Positions 13,101 to 20,448 of a stretch of 64,000 nucleotides of DNA are shown in pieces. Origin of the DNA: Phymorhynchus buccinoides (taxonomy: Eukaryota; Mollusca; Gastropoda; Neogastropoda; Raphitomidae). The translations under genes were made by a program, and so were the position numbers. The stretch lies in assembly GCA_017654935.2 (NCBI GenBank), contig CM065682.1, forward strand, positions 36,933,938 through 36,997,937. Direction: 5' to 3'. Numbering within the stretch: position 1 is the first letter of the stretch; the number at the start of each line of letters is the position of its first letter. Below the pieces are notes generated by a model, which ran no database searches, had not been told where the DNA came from, and saw only the letters and a list, made by a program, of their open reading frames with translations.

Positions 13101-15539
13101 AAGTCCCTGTGTCAGAAGCACGGTGTCGACTACCAGGTCAAGTCGCTCTACAGGTCCTTTGCTGACATCGTCAAGTGAGTGGCCTCATTTTTAGGAAACT
13201 GTTCTATGTGCAGTGATGCACATTTCTGTCATTTTTCAGACATTGACCTATTAACATTTCAAATGTACTATTATCTTGACCTCTGACAGGACAATTGTCA
13301 TATTGCACCACTGTAGGGGCAGACTTGTGTCCTATTATTTTTGTAAGGAAGCGGTCAGCAAAGAATCTTGTTTTTATCTTGTGCTATGTGTGATCAAAGA
13401 TCGTTCAGTGTAGGAGAATTTCTCTCTCTCTTCTCTCACTTTCACTCTGTTTGTCTGTCTCCCCCCCCCCCCCCCCCCCCACATCCCTCTTTCTGTCTTT
13501 GTATGTGCAAAGACAGAAAGGCATAAAGTGATTTATCTTGGATAAATATTAACATATTTTTTAATCAAGACTTGGCTTCTTTTTTCTTTTTAGTTCTATA
13601 TCATGTACTGAATGGTTGATTAAGTTTCAAGGAAACAGCCGTTGTCATTTAAAATATATTTGATAATAAAATTAATGATTAATATGGCTTAAAAATGTAC
13701 TTTTGATTTGAGACAGCTTTTGGGGGTGTATAAAAAGGCTACTTTACTCATTTGAACCATGTATCTTGCGTCCTATTAACCCTTTCACCGCCAAAGTCGC
13801 ATTTTAGCACCACAGTGATTTAACACCTATGTCACTAAAAGACATTAAATTAGGGTCTATAATCCAAAGACTTAGTTTTGGGAAGTGAGGGTAGACCTTA
13901 TTTTATATATGCCACAGAAGAATCCCCAATACCGCAGATGGATTTTGTTCTCTACCCAGGTAAATGTAATGGAATTTTTTGGCTGAAGTATGGCTGGCGG
14001 TGAAAGGGTTACAACAGCAAGTACAGGACGTTTTTGTCCTACTGATAAATGCTGAGCCAGGACACATTGTCTTATAAGGGGTCTAAAAAATGTGCATCAC
14101 TGTATGTATGGTCAGTAATTTCCGTCTGCATACGCCAGACTTCCAGTTTTGAGTTTAGTAAAAGAAACATAATACTATGCCTTCATGCGTGCCACTTCTC
14201 CTGGTATACCAGGATTTCCTGTTTTTGAATTTTACCACAAAAGGAATTTCCTTTTTCTAAAATTTGTCAAACAAGATCTTTGTGTGTCTAGTGTATTTTT
14301 CGAACACTTTAACCCTTTCACCGCCAAAGTCGCATTTTAGCACCACAGTGATTTAACACCTATGTCACTAAAAAGGCATCAAATTGGGGTCTATTATCCA
14401 AAGACCCTATTGTCTTAGTTTTGAGAAGTAAGGATAGACCTTATTTTATATATGTCACAGAAGAATCCCCAATACTGCAGATGGATTTTGTTCTCTACCC
14501 GGGTAAATTTTATGGAAATATTTGGCTGAAATATGACTGGCGGTGAAAGGGTTAAAATAAGCATTTGTATAAATTGTCGAAAAAGCAAACTAAAATACTT
14601 TCATAAATAAAAATGTTCTTCAGCCGCAGGGGGACATTAGCCCTGGACCCCGTCCTTTCAGGGTTTTTTTCATTTTGTGTAGTTGCACCCATGTGCCTTT
14701 GAGTTAGCAAGTTTTGAAATCGATGTTGTAAGGCTCTCAAAAACCTACCTCTTCACCCTACTGTGCAAGAGAGTTGCTGTGGAAAATGTTAACTCTTCTA
14801 CTACTAAGTATTACTTAGACTGTTTACTAAAATGTTAACTCTTCTACTACCAAGTATTACTTAGACTGTTTACTGTTGCGCACCAAGTAATATTTGCCGC
14901 TGCACTGATTTTCGCACACACTCACTTTAAAAATTAATTTAAAAAATACTCACTCGAATCATCACTAAATTTACCTGTGTCGATCTGCTGCTGCAAACCC
15001 AAGATCGTTTCAACACTTTCGATGCTCTTTTTGATTCGCCTAAGTTCAAATTCTGCCACTTTTTCCACAGTAAATGCTTTGTCGGCACTATCGCCATCTT
15101 GTAGAGGTTCACGCCAAAAGTTGTCAGTTTCCATCGCCGAAAACGCGATGAAAATCGATTGAAAATTACAAAATGTAGCCTACAAATGAAGATGGCGGAA
15201 GATTGGGCTTTCCCTGAGCGAACTGCGCATGTCACGGAAGTAAAGGATGTGATGTCACTTGATATAAATAGCGCAAAGGGGGACACCGGGTTTCCCAAGG
15301 TTGCTGGCGGTCAAACTCGCCCACGGCTTGCAACAGTAAAGTCTGACTCGGCAAGTTTACCCGCCGACGGCAGTAGAAGAGTTAATGTGCTTTGAAGACG
15401 GCTTGACATTGAGTAGCGCTAAATAATCTGTAGTGGTTGATTAATTGACTGACTGATTGATGTTGTTTGTGTCAACAGGACACTGCATCACTCGGGAGAG
15501 CTGTGGTACTCCACCTACCAGCAGTACCACTCTTCATAA
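1..15539 (+). CDS. FADS: Front-end fatty acyl desaturase (FADS2-like), 3' nine exons, partial at the 5' end
   Basis: Nine exons (1-81, 2733-2792, 4088-4153, 4991-5051, 7976-8052, 10008-10102, 11444-11620, 13049-13174, 15479-15539) sum to 804 nt and join in frame to 267 residues plus TAA. Front-end desaturases are ER membrane di-iron enzymes that insert a double bond between an existing one and the carboxyl end of a polyunsaturated acyl-CoA, using an N-terminal cytochrome b5 domain; that domain would be upstream of the window. Seen here: DLGH at residues 1-4 (end of His box I), HYQHH near 38-42 (His box II), hydrophobic segments around residues 91-145, and QIEHH at 202-206, whose Gln in place of His is typical of this family. 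[16 protein letters not shown] and [10 protein letters not shown] blocks match FADS proteins. Delta-5 versus delta-6 specificity cannot be read from sequence alone. Two acceptors are embedded in tandem arrays, described separately. Confidence 0.93.
120..350. repeat. A/T-rich low-complexity tract in desaturase intron A
   Basis: Imperfect runs of aaat/aata units. From 350 to about 1310 the intron is AT-rich with no gene, RNA or transposon that I can recognise. Confidence 0.6.
1318..1458 (+). repeat. Dispersed repeat family A
   Basis: Begins with an acgtcctccggtctgaag-like block and contains catatgggacatt, tcctggaggcaatgcc and aagtcccgaatttgt blocks. Related copies sit at 3345-3460 (opposite strand), 7498-7640 and 34999-35785 (interrupted). 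No coding capacity; family unidentified. Confidence 0.7.
1738..2748 (+). repeat. 62-bp tandem array of a 3' splice-site cassette, 14 acceptors
   Basis: Each unit holds a branch-point-like ttgattac, a pyrimidine tract ending gcttttcag, and the first bases of desaturase exon B (ggtgcgtcgcctcactgg). AG dinucleotides end at 1926 and then every 62 bp to 2732. Only the last is followed by the rest of the exon. A partial first unit at 1738-1776 is split from the array by about 100 bp of unrelated sequence. Five units carry tag instead of tcg in the exon frame. The unit length is not a multiple of three. Confidence 0.95.
2733..2792 (+). CDS. FADS: Desaturase exon B, His box II
   Basis: Sixty bases, phase 0 to 0, encoding [25 protein letters not shown] is the HxxHH His box. 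Acceptor is the 14th and last copy of the 62-bp array; donor gtaagc at 2793. Confidence 0.93.
2793..3344. other. Intron sequence, nothing recognised
   Basis: AT-rich, with a short GA-rich patch near 3065-3090. A diverged TA-type MITE (actataaagcgc start) may begin near 3220 and run to about 3610, around the family A copy. Confidence 0.4.
3345..3460 (-). repeat. Dispersed repeat family A, reverse copy
   Basis: Reverse complement of the 1318-1458 repeat, including the gcattgcctcca and cccatatgtgtctg blocks. Followed at 3471-3484 by a C homopolymer. Confidence 0.65.
3630..4010 (-). mobile_element. tRNA-derived SINE, minus-strand copy
   Basis: Read on the minus strand, a tRNA-like head with A-box-like and B-box-like (gttcgaacc) elements is followed by a body shared with the + strand copy at 52320-52683, including gatgagacgataaaccgagg and a gagagcgcgtcgcagcc-type block. 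The body resembles a core found in SINEs of many invertebrates (established knowledge, not checked). Confidence 0.85.
4088..4153 (+). CDS. FADS: Desaturase exon C
   Basis: Sixty-six bases, phase 0 to 0, acceptor cttccag, donor gtaaaa. Encodes [20 protein letters not shown] plus VD. The DPD motif after His box II is typical of FADS. Confidence 0.92.
4858..4975 (+). repeat. Dispersed repeat family D
   Basis: Contains ccctggaccccagcctttcagg, a T run and gttgcacccatg (read in parts). Similar blocks occur at 8262-8425, 14615-14705 and 56461-56605. This copy ends shortly before desaturase exon D. Confidence 0.55.
4991..5051 (+). CDS. FADS: Desaturase exon D
   Basis: Acceptor tttgcttcag, donor gtgagt at 5052. 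Encodes [20 protein letters not shown] and leaves phase 1. NWQ(Q)HYFF is a conserved FADS block. Confidence 0.92.
5245..5449 (+). mobile_element. Non-LTR retrotransposon C-terminal fragment
   Basis: One open frame reads [12 protein letters not shown], then [24 protein letters not shown] and LAQDRHG, the usual C-terminal end of an endonuclease/reverse-transcriptase LINE polyprotein. The fragment is 5' truncated. It runs without a break into the 54-bp array, whose unit is its own last 17 codons. Confidence 0.85.
5450..7003 (+). repeat. 54-bp minisatellite, about 29 units, built from a LINE 3' coding end
   Basis: Unit starts gaccgtcacggttgaaggac and ends gaggattaagaa. In the LINE frame it reads [23 protein letters not shown], so it contains the LINE stop codon. 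In another frame it is open as [18 protein letters not shown] repeats. One unit near 5741 lacks about 16 bp and one near 5791 lacks two bases; variants ggagtggag, ggagtgaag, ggagagaag and ggcagtggag are interspersed. Lies in the desaturase D-E intron. Confidence 0.95.
7122..7165. repeat. (CA)n microsatellite
   Basis: Nearly pure ca dinucleotide run followed by a short ga stretch. Confidence 0.9.
7232..7395 (+). repeat. Dispersed repeat family B
   Basis: Starts accctggcttaaagactcca and includes gatcatcccaacag, gatgagaacatt and tgtgaccgtttttgattac blocks. Other copies: 8880-9185 and 25298-25460 with a likely continuation at 27594-27665. Confidence 0.75.
7498..7640 (+). repeat. Dispersed repeat family A
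   Basis: Carries gacacatatgggacattt, ctgcaatgcccggaggcagt and aaagtcccgagt blocks of family A, preceded by a gaatgaatgaatg run. Confidence 0.7.
7655..7905 (+). repeat. Dispersed repeat family F, (AAT)n plus tatatagcg body
   Basis: An aataat microsatellite leads into acttatatagcgttgttcg and cagtgctttacaaag. Related copies at 9205-9470, 23668-23745, 38330-38560, 41700-41765, 45600-45690 and 58497-58570. Noncoding SINE- or MITE-like repeat; class not assigned. Confidence 0.6.
7976..8052 (+). CDS. FADS: Desaturase exon E, membrane segment
   Basis: Acceptor gcgtttcag; completes the Ile codon from exon D and encodes [20 protein letters not shown] then RKLWM before gtaagc. The first part is hydrophobic, consistent with the central membrane region. 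Confidence 0.92.
8262..8425 (+). repeat. Dispersed repeat family D
   Basis: Shares gtccctgcactccgcc, cccctggaccccctgccttg and cccaggagcagccatg blocks with 56461-56605. Confidence 0.65.
8880..9185 (+). repeat. Dispersed repeat family B, longest copy
   Basis: Continuous from taccctggctaaaagactcc through cttcgggggattttagactg to cattttgatgtagccttgg. This copy shows what lies between the two separated halves seen at 25298-25460 and 27594-27665. Confidence 0.7.
9205..9470 (+). repeat. Dispersed repeat family F
   Basis: aataataataaacgg leader, then tttgtatagcgctttgtatt and its partial complement acaaagcgctttaa. No coding potential. Confidence 0.6.
9729..9949 (+). repeat. Dispersed repeat family C, forward copy
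   Basis: About 220 bp with gggtctatgaag, cagggggtcccagggatgca, accctctatcccgcctctag and gagtccctgggacccc blocks. Its inverted, roughly 85 percent similar partner is 12791-12998. Ends about 60 bp before the acceptor of exon F. Confidence 0.85.
10008..10102 (+). CDS. FADS: Desaturase exon F, membrane segment
   Basis: Acceptor tgctacag, donor gtacat. Encodes [20 protein letters not shown] then [11 protein letters not shown]; strongly hydrophobic. Leaves phase 2 (AG of an Arg codon), which the next exon completes. Confidence 0.92.
10816..11443 (+). repeat. Tandem decoy copies of the start of desaturase exon G (five copies)
   Basis: Exon-like segments at 10816-10879 and 10935-10998 (64 nt, intact) and 11093-11155, 11208-11270 and 11326-11388 (63 nt, one base lost at cacatggg to cacaggg). 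Each is preceded by gttttttggcag or similar and followed by gtatataactgggtcacatt, so each is a complete mini-exon with acceptor and donor-like GT. The real exon is the sixth copy at 11444. Using an intact copy shifts the frame of the next exon to a TGA; using a 63-nt copy gives an internal TGA. Confidence 0.95.
11444..11620 (+). CDS. FADS: Desaturase exon G, His box III
   Basis: Completes Arg, then [20 protein letters not shown] and onward to [18 protein letters not shown], with the last His split over the intron (CA at the end). Donor gtgaga at 11621. Contains the QIEHH box that completes the di-iron site. Sixth and only productive copy of the exon array. Confidence 0.95.
12091..12651. mobile_element. 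Pogo/Tigger-like nonautonomous DNA transposon
   Basis: TA at 12089-12090 and 12652-12653 flank terminal inverted repeats cagacaaacccctattttac and its partner near 12628-12651 (taaaatagaggtttgtctg), two mismatches. Internal subterminal acgaccnnct repeats occur from both ends. Minus-strand open frame at 12135-12584 has no recognised domain. Assignment to Tc1/mariner-pogo rests on TA target and CAG ends. Confidence 0.8.
12791..12998 (-). repeat. Dispersed repeat family C, inverted copy
   Basis: Reverse complement of 9729-9949 over its full length. Ends 50 bp before the acceptor of exon H, just as the forward copy sits just before exon F. Confidence 0.85.
13049..13174 (+). CDS. FADS: Desaturase exon H
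   Basis: Completes the second His of QIEHH and encodes [20 protein letters not shown] then [21 protein letters not shown]. Donor gtgagt at 13175, phase 2. Confidence 0.94.
13780..14008. mobile_element. TTAA-type MITE, ccctttcaccgcca subfamily
   Basis: TTAA 13776-13779 precedes ccctttcaccgcca; right end tggcggtgaaaggg is followed by TTAC (one base changed). About 230 bp. Same subfamily as 14313-14551, 39055-39321, 39705-39942 and 61888-62095. TTAA target and CCCTTT ends suggest piggyBac-like origin (inference). Confidence 0.85.
14313..14551. mobile_element. TTAA-type MITE, ccctttcaccgcca subfamily
   Basis: Perfect TTAA on both sides (14309-14312, 14552-14555). Ends ccctttcaccgcca and tggcggtgaaaggg are exact inverted repeats apart from one base inside. 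Same orientation as the copy 300 bp upstream. Confidence 0.9.
14615..14705 (+). repeat. Dispersed repeat family D
   Basis: Shares ccctggacccc, cctttcagggttttttt and gttgcacccatg with 4858-4975. Confidence 0.5.
14839..15381. mobile_element. TTAA-type MITE carrying a promoter and first exon on its minus strand
   Basis: TTAA 14835-14838 then ctcttctactacc; right end ggcagtagaagag then TTAA 15382-15385. The left end is duplicated: a 46-bp block repeats at 14793 and 14839. The interior contains an open minus-strand exon (see 14975-15134) and a plausible promoter. Sits in the last intron of the desaturase, antisense to it. Confidence 0.85.
14975..15134 (-). other. Putative first coding exon carried by the MITE
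   Basis: Minus-strand ATG at 15134 opens [20 protein letters not shown] and continues with a charged helical stretch ([20 protein letters not shown]). The frame meets a good donor, acacag then gtaaat, at 14975/14974. Upstream (minus strand) lies cttccgccatcttc near 15190-15203, containing a YY1-type gccatctt. It may be the 5' exon of a transposase or of a captured host gene; I do not recognise the protein. Confidence 0.4.
15479..15539 (+). CDS. FADS: Desaturase exon I, C-terminus and stop
   Basis: Acceptor gtcaacag; completes Lys and encodes [19 protein letters not shown] then TAA (15537-15539). SGxLWxxxY is the usual FADS C-terminal pattern. Confidence 0.93.
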
Positions 15540-15757
15540 ACGCCGCTACTACACTGCGAATAGGAGAGGCAGGCCCCTGAATGATCCAAATTGCCTGACA
15601 CACTCTCATAGTTCTTCTATATGACTCTTTCTGTATGACCAATTATGTGCTGACATCAGCCGCCAAGGCTTTCTCTTATTACACGAAGTAGACCGCTGCT
15701 CTGCCTGTGTGACTACAATTGTAAAGCGCTGAGAACTTGGTATGAGACTGATATTAA

Positions 15758-15967
15758 CCCCTTGACTGCCACCAACGTATTACGTACTGACCTGATGATG
15801 TCATCAGATGAAGAGGAATAACCCTGATATGCTGGCTTTTGCTCTTGCACAGTCAAGAAATCTGTATCCCCAGACCATTTTTCCAGATTGTCTCTATTTA
15901 TCAGTTGTCTTTCATAGCATGATTTGCCCAATGATTTTTTCTTTAATTTTCTCTGGCAGTCAAGGGG
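15758..15967. mobile_element. TTAA-type MITE, ccccttgactgcca subfamily
   Basis: TTAA 15754-15757 and 15968-15971 flank perfect 14-bp inverted ends ccccttgactgcca and tggcagtcaagggg. 210 bp. Starts 218 bp after the desaturase stop, so likely transcribed in the 3' UTR. Contains the internal palindrome ctgatgatgtcatcag. Confidence 0.9.
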
Positions 15968-16004
15968 TTAAGCGCTTAATCTGACTGGTTTCAAACTTGT
16001 GCTT

Positions 16005-16940
16005 TATTTCCTTGACCTTTCCTATCCCTTTCCTTTCCTACCAACTCTTCTTCATTAAGTTTGTTCCCTTTCTGTCACTCTTCTAGTCCCACTATTTCCT
16101 TGACCTTTCCTATCCCTTTCCTTTCCTACCAACTCTTCTTCATTAAGTTTGTTCCCTTTCTGTCTCTAGTCGCTCTTCTAGTCCAATATTTCCTTGACCT
16201 TTCCTATCCCTTTCCTTTCCTACCAACTCTTCTTCATTAAGTTTGTTCCCTTTCTGTCTCTAGTCACTCTTCTAGTCCCACTATTTCCTTGACCTTTCCT
16301 ATCCTTTTCCTTTCCTACCAACTCTTCTTCATTAAGTTTGTTCCCTTTCTGTCTCTAGTCGCTCTTCTAGTCCAATATTTCCTTGACCTTTCCTATCCTT
16401 TTCCTTTCCTACCAACTCTTCTTCATTAAGTTTGTTCCCTTTCTGTCTCTAGTCGCTCTTCTAGTCCAATATTTCCTTGACCTTTCCTATCCTTTTCCTT
16501 TCCTACCAACTCTTCTTCATTAAGTTTGTCCCCTTTCTGTCTCTAGTCGCTCTTCTAGTCCAATATTTCCTTGACCTTTCCTATCCATTTCCTTTCCTAC
16601 CAACGCTTCTTCATTAAGTTTGTTCCCTTTCTGTCTCTAGTCACTCTTCTAGTCCAATATTTCCTTGACCTTTCCTATCCCTTTCCTTTCCTACCAACTC
16701 TTCTTCATTAAGTTTGTCCCCTTTCTGTCTCTAGTCGCTCTTCTAGTCCAATATTTCCTTGACCTTTCCTATCCATTTCCTTTCCTACCAACGCTTCTTC
16801 ATTAAGTTTGTTCCCTTTCTGTCTCTAGTCACTCTTCTAGTCCAATATTTCCTTGACCTTTCCTATCCCTTTCCTTTCCTACCAACTCTTCTTCATTAAG
16901 TTTGTTCCCTTTCTGTCTCTAGTCGCTCTTCTGGTCCAGC
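16005..16940 (+). repeat. 94-bp pyrimidine-rich minisatellite, about 10 units
   Basis: Unit starts tatttccttgacctttccta and contains ccaactcttcttcattaagt and tctctagtcgctcttctagt. The + strand is dominated by C and T. Units differ by single bases; one pair of neighbouring blocks (near 16560 and 16750) shares the ccatttcc and caacgcttc variants, showing block duplication. Confidence 0.95.
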
Positions 16941-17193
16941 TTGAGCGTTAGAAGTGTGAGGGAGGAGAGGACGGGAAAATAAAAGTTATGGTAGTTCTAG
17001 TTTTGTTGTTGTTGGCTGCTTTTGTTGTTACTGCTGTTTTATAGATTTAACAGTTCTGCATTAATGAACAACAAAATGTTTGTATGACAGGGTGACAGAG
17101 CTTATTTTTGTCTTGATGTAAACAAGCTGCTGCATTCATTGTCTGTATTTTTTCTTAAATAAAAATACAACTTCTTTGAAAACAGAACATTTA

Positions 17194-17751
17194 CTGTAAT
17201 TTTCGGACTAGAAGGCGATATTCCCCCCCCCCCAATTACGACCTATGCGCCTAATAAACGAGGGCACCCTATTAGTGAACAAAATCGTGAGAAGAGAGGC
17301 AACAATTGCCGTACTCTGTACAGTCTACTGTGAGTCACAACATCGAAAGTGGTAACGAGTCGCCGATACAACGAATACTCACGTTAAAATGCTTCAAAAT
17401 CCCTATTATCATCCAAGATGCTGTCCAACAGATGCCATAACCCTTCATTGGATGTAAAAAGCATCATTGTAGAAATGCTTAAAATGACATAATTCTACCA
17501 GTTTTCGCAAAGAAAAGTCCAAACACAACAACCGGAAGTCGCAAAAACGGAAGTTCGATCATTTGAGAAGGGAGCCAACTCTCATTTATGACAGCAGTAA
17601 TGGCGGTTGGTAAGCGTTTACAGGACGTTTACGGGCTTCAAACTTCGACTTTCTTTTGCGAGGTGTGTATCGCCTTATAAACCTTTTACTTTAATTTTTT
17701 CGGAAAATTGACCTATTCGCACAGCAGTGCCTAATTATCCAAAAAATATGG
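17194..17751. mobile_element. TA-type (pogo-like) element, 'ttcggacta' family, long copy
   Basis: TA 17192-17193 then ctgtaattttcggactagaa; right end ccaaaaaatatgg then TA 17752-17753. At 558 bp it is longer than the ~190-bp relatives at 38063, 46062 and 53249. No coding sequence recognised. Confidence 0.65.
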
Positions 17752-17753
17752 TA

Positions 17754-19168
17754 TTTTGTTTTGTCTGATTCTTCGTTTCCTCAATTTCTAGTTTTTGTTG
17801 CTTATGTGTTTTTAAAAATGGGAATCAAATATTCACTTACTAATGCAGTGTCTTTTGGCACTGTACAGAGTATACTGTACACTGAGCACAATGTTTAAAC
17901 ATTTTACAAGAAATGAACTTTTTTCATTTTAAACATCAAATTCTTGTACAATAGCCAAGTGTAATACATGCCATATTTTGCATTTTATTTATTAAAACCA
18001 ATAATGTATTTTGCACTTCTTTCATAAGCATGTTTAGCACAGTAGTGTTTAATTTGTTTTCACATTTAGCAGAACAGTACTTCATTGTAAAAAGAAGAAA
18101 ACTTTAAATATTGAGTTATTATACAATGATACTAAATTTGAAGAAAAATACTAATATTAAATAAGTAAATCACAGTAAATACACACGCACACACCGCACA
18201 CGCACACACACACACACACACACACAAAATGTTCTTTATGCCAGTATTAATATTATGTCAAGAAGAAAAAGCTATAACATTTTTTTTTTATATAACAAAA
18301 ACATCTTGGCTTAGTCAAAACCGATGTATTCCATCACATTTTGCCCCTAAAGATGTGCTGTGAAAGTAGAAGTAAGTCTTAACTGCATTTAAAAACATTC
18401 CTCTGTTGATTTTTTGTTTCTACTAAAATGAAATTAAAATCACAGTAAATTTGAACATTCATTGGCATATCTTTATGATGAGGTATGAAATTGAACAATC
18501 ATTCCTTGAAAATGTTCTGCTGTAGGTTTTCTGTGTGGATTGTTTTGTTTGTTGTTGATATATTTGTTTGCAAGAAGTTATTTGCAGTGCTTATTTATTA
18601 TCATACTTTTTCTACCAGTTTCTTTTGAGCCGAAAGTTGTGTTCCCATGTGATGTTTGAACATTCTTTTTCATGCAGATCAGATGAGAATAAATCACAAG
18701 TTCATGATAATAATTGAATTTTTTCTCTTTTTTTAAATTATTTTAATCTTCCTTCCTTTCGATTATTTTCAATCTTTGAATGGTGACTGTAATTTGACCA
18801 TTCAGACTTATTGACATTTCGAAAATAATACCTAAAGAATCACATTGTATTTGTGGTCCTTCGATGGGTGACAGGCATATAAAATTGGTTAACAGTCAGT
18901 GTTAATATATTAAAGTCACATGAATCATAGTTGCATGTTCACAATATGGAACGCTTGTATTTTGGAGTTTGGTCTGGTCTAAATTTATTTCTTTGCTTTT
19001 TAATCTCTATTAATATTGTGTATATATATGAACAAATTATACCACAAAACACTACCAACCTTCCATGCACTGTACAAATGTGGCTTGAAAAGGCTTTATA
19101 GCTTAAAATGCCACTGTTAATAGTGGTGGATCCATAAAGGATGCCAGTGGTTCTACCCATAATGGAGA
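17754..19168. other. Intergenic, no gene recognised
   Basis: AT-rich sequence with a (CA)n run at about 18184-18226. No exon, RNA gene or inverted repeat that I can support. Confidence 0.5.
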
Positions 19169-19492
19169 TAATATTTGATCAAAGAAACCACAAACACCAC
19201 TAACTGTGTATACTTTTTGAAGGTAGCTCTGTGCTGTGAATAAAATAAAATAAAAGTAAAAGATTGTGCTGGTTTACTTTTTGTCCCAATGGGGGACAGA
19301 TAGTGTCTGAGCATGGTAATTCCATAATTCGAAAGAGATCTCTCTATGTACCATGCTCAGACACTATCTCATTGGGACAAAAAGTAAACCAGCACAATCT
19401 TTTACTTTTATTTTATTTTTTTCACAGCACAGAGCTACCTTCAAAAAGTATACACAGTTAGTGGTGTTTGTGGTTTCTTTGATCAAATATTA
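19169..19492. mobile_element. Foldback element, ~145-bp arms
   Basis: Left arm from taatatttgatcaaagaaac to ctgagcatgg (19169-19317) is nearly the exact reverse complement of ccatgctcag to gatcaaatatta (19352-19492). The loop is about 34 bp. A few small indels separate the arms (one extra block near gggacaga). Would form a long hairpin. Confidence 0.9.
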
Positions 19493-19694
19493 ATATTGTG
19501 TGTAAGAAGTCTTGGATGCGGGGTTTTCAAAACGGGTGCTTGTGACATCTAAAAAAAAAGCTTCTTTTGCGTTTTGAACAAATGGCAATATGGATCTTGT
19601 ACTGAAGAATACTTGTATGTGATTGTGTTAATACAGTAGAATTTTCCCCTTTTTTGGTCATTTGATCATTTTTTTCAAATCTTTATGAGTGAAC

Positions 19695-19842
19695 TAGAGT
19701 ACTAAGGGGGGTTGCGTACCCCTTAAGGCATTGGAAAAAATGACGTAAGCATGAGGTGATTTATGTACAATCTCTACGATTTCAAGGGAGGGGGGGGGTA
19801 CGCATGTACCCAACCAACGCGCAGACCTGTTGGTACTCTATG
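19695..19842. mobile_element. Short MITE family G
   Basis: Ends tagagtactaa and ttggtactcta are inverted repeats with one mismatch. Interior shares ggggggttgcgtacccct, tctctacgatttca and gcagacctgtt with 33836-33964. Confidence 0.7.
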
Positions 19843-20274
19843 TCATTTGATGATTAAATACATACTCCTATTTAACTTCACTGATGTGAAAAATACATCT
19901 TTTACCAAGAAATTTCTTAACTCATCCCTCCAAATATGTATTGACAAAGTGGCATATCCATGACTTTACTTTTTAATCCGTGTTTACCCTTCACATGTGG
20001 CATATAGAACCTTTTTCTATTTTGAAATCCAGAGTTGAAGTATATCGAAATATATTTTCAGAGCATTTCTTTCATGTCTACAATGTGTCTTTCCATAAAT
20101 TTGAAATGATTTTCACTTCATGTTGGTGCAAGAGTGAGTTTTTAATAGGTCTCATAATGAATAGATTTTGTTAAAGCTGAGTGCTTTTCCCTGCCATCTC
20201 TTTTCCCATCATGTCATGGGGGAAATGGTAAGAAAGCTGTAAAAAAAATTAGCCTATGTTTCTGTTTCTGTTTC

Positions 20275-20448
20275 TATCTGGATACGTCGCAGACGCCACT
20301 TCTGAGGATAATTCGCGACGGAACTTGGAGGGCGCATGAACCTAATAGAAAACGTAGAAGGAGAAAGACCTACTGCTTACCCTGGGTTAAGACCGTTAAA
20401 CCTCCCAGTTCAGCCGGAAAGGCCCAGGTCCCACTTCCAGAAGCAAGC
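20275..20448 (+). repeat. Dispersed repeat family E
   Basis: Blocks cagacgccacttctga, ggaacttggaggg, ggagaaagacctactgctta and cccagttcagccgg also occur at 48845-49022. Confidence 0.75.

Larger units (their letters stand above)
15540..17163 (+). promoter_or_regulatory. FADS: Candidate desaturase 3' UTR with AATAAA at 17158-17163
   Basis: No further exon is seen after the stop. An aataaa lies at 17158-17163 and a weaker aataaaa near 16977. If the first is used, the 3' UTR would hold a MITE and the 94-bp array. Other aataaa signals occur much further on (near 20759). The true end cannot be fixed from sequence. Confidence 0.35.

Noticed and set aside
14939..15298. 119-codon minus-strand open frame
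   Set aside because: Overlaps the better-supported 14975-15134 frame in another register and lacks a good splice context.
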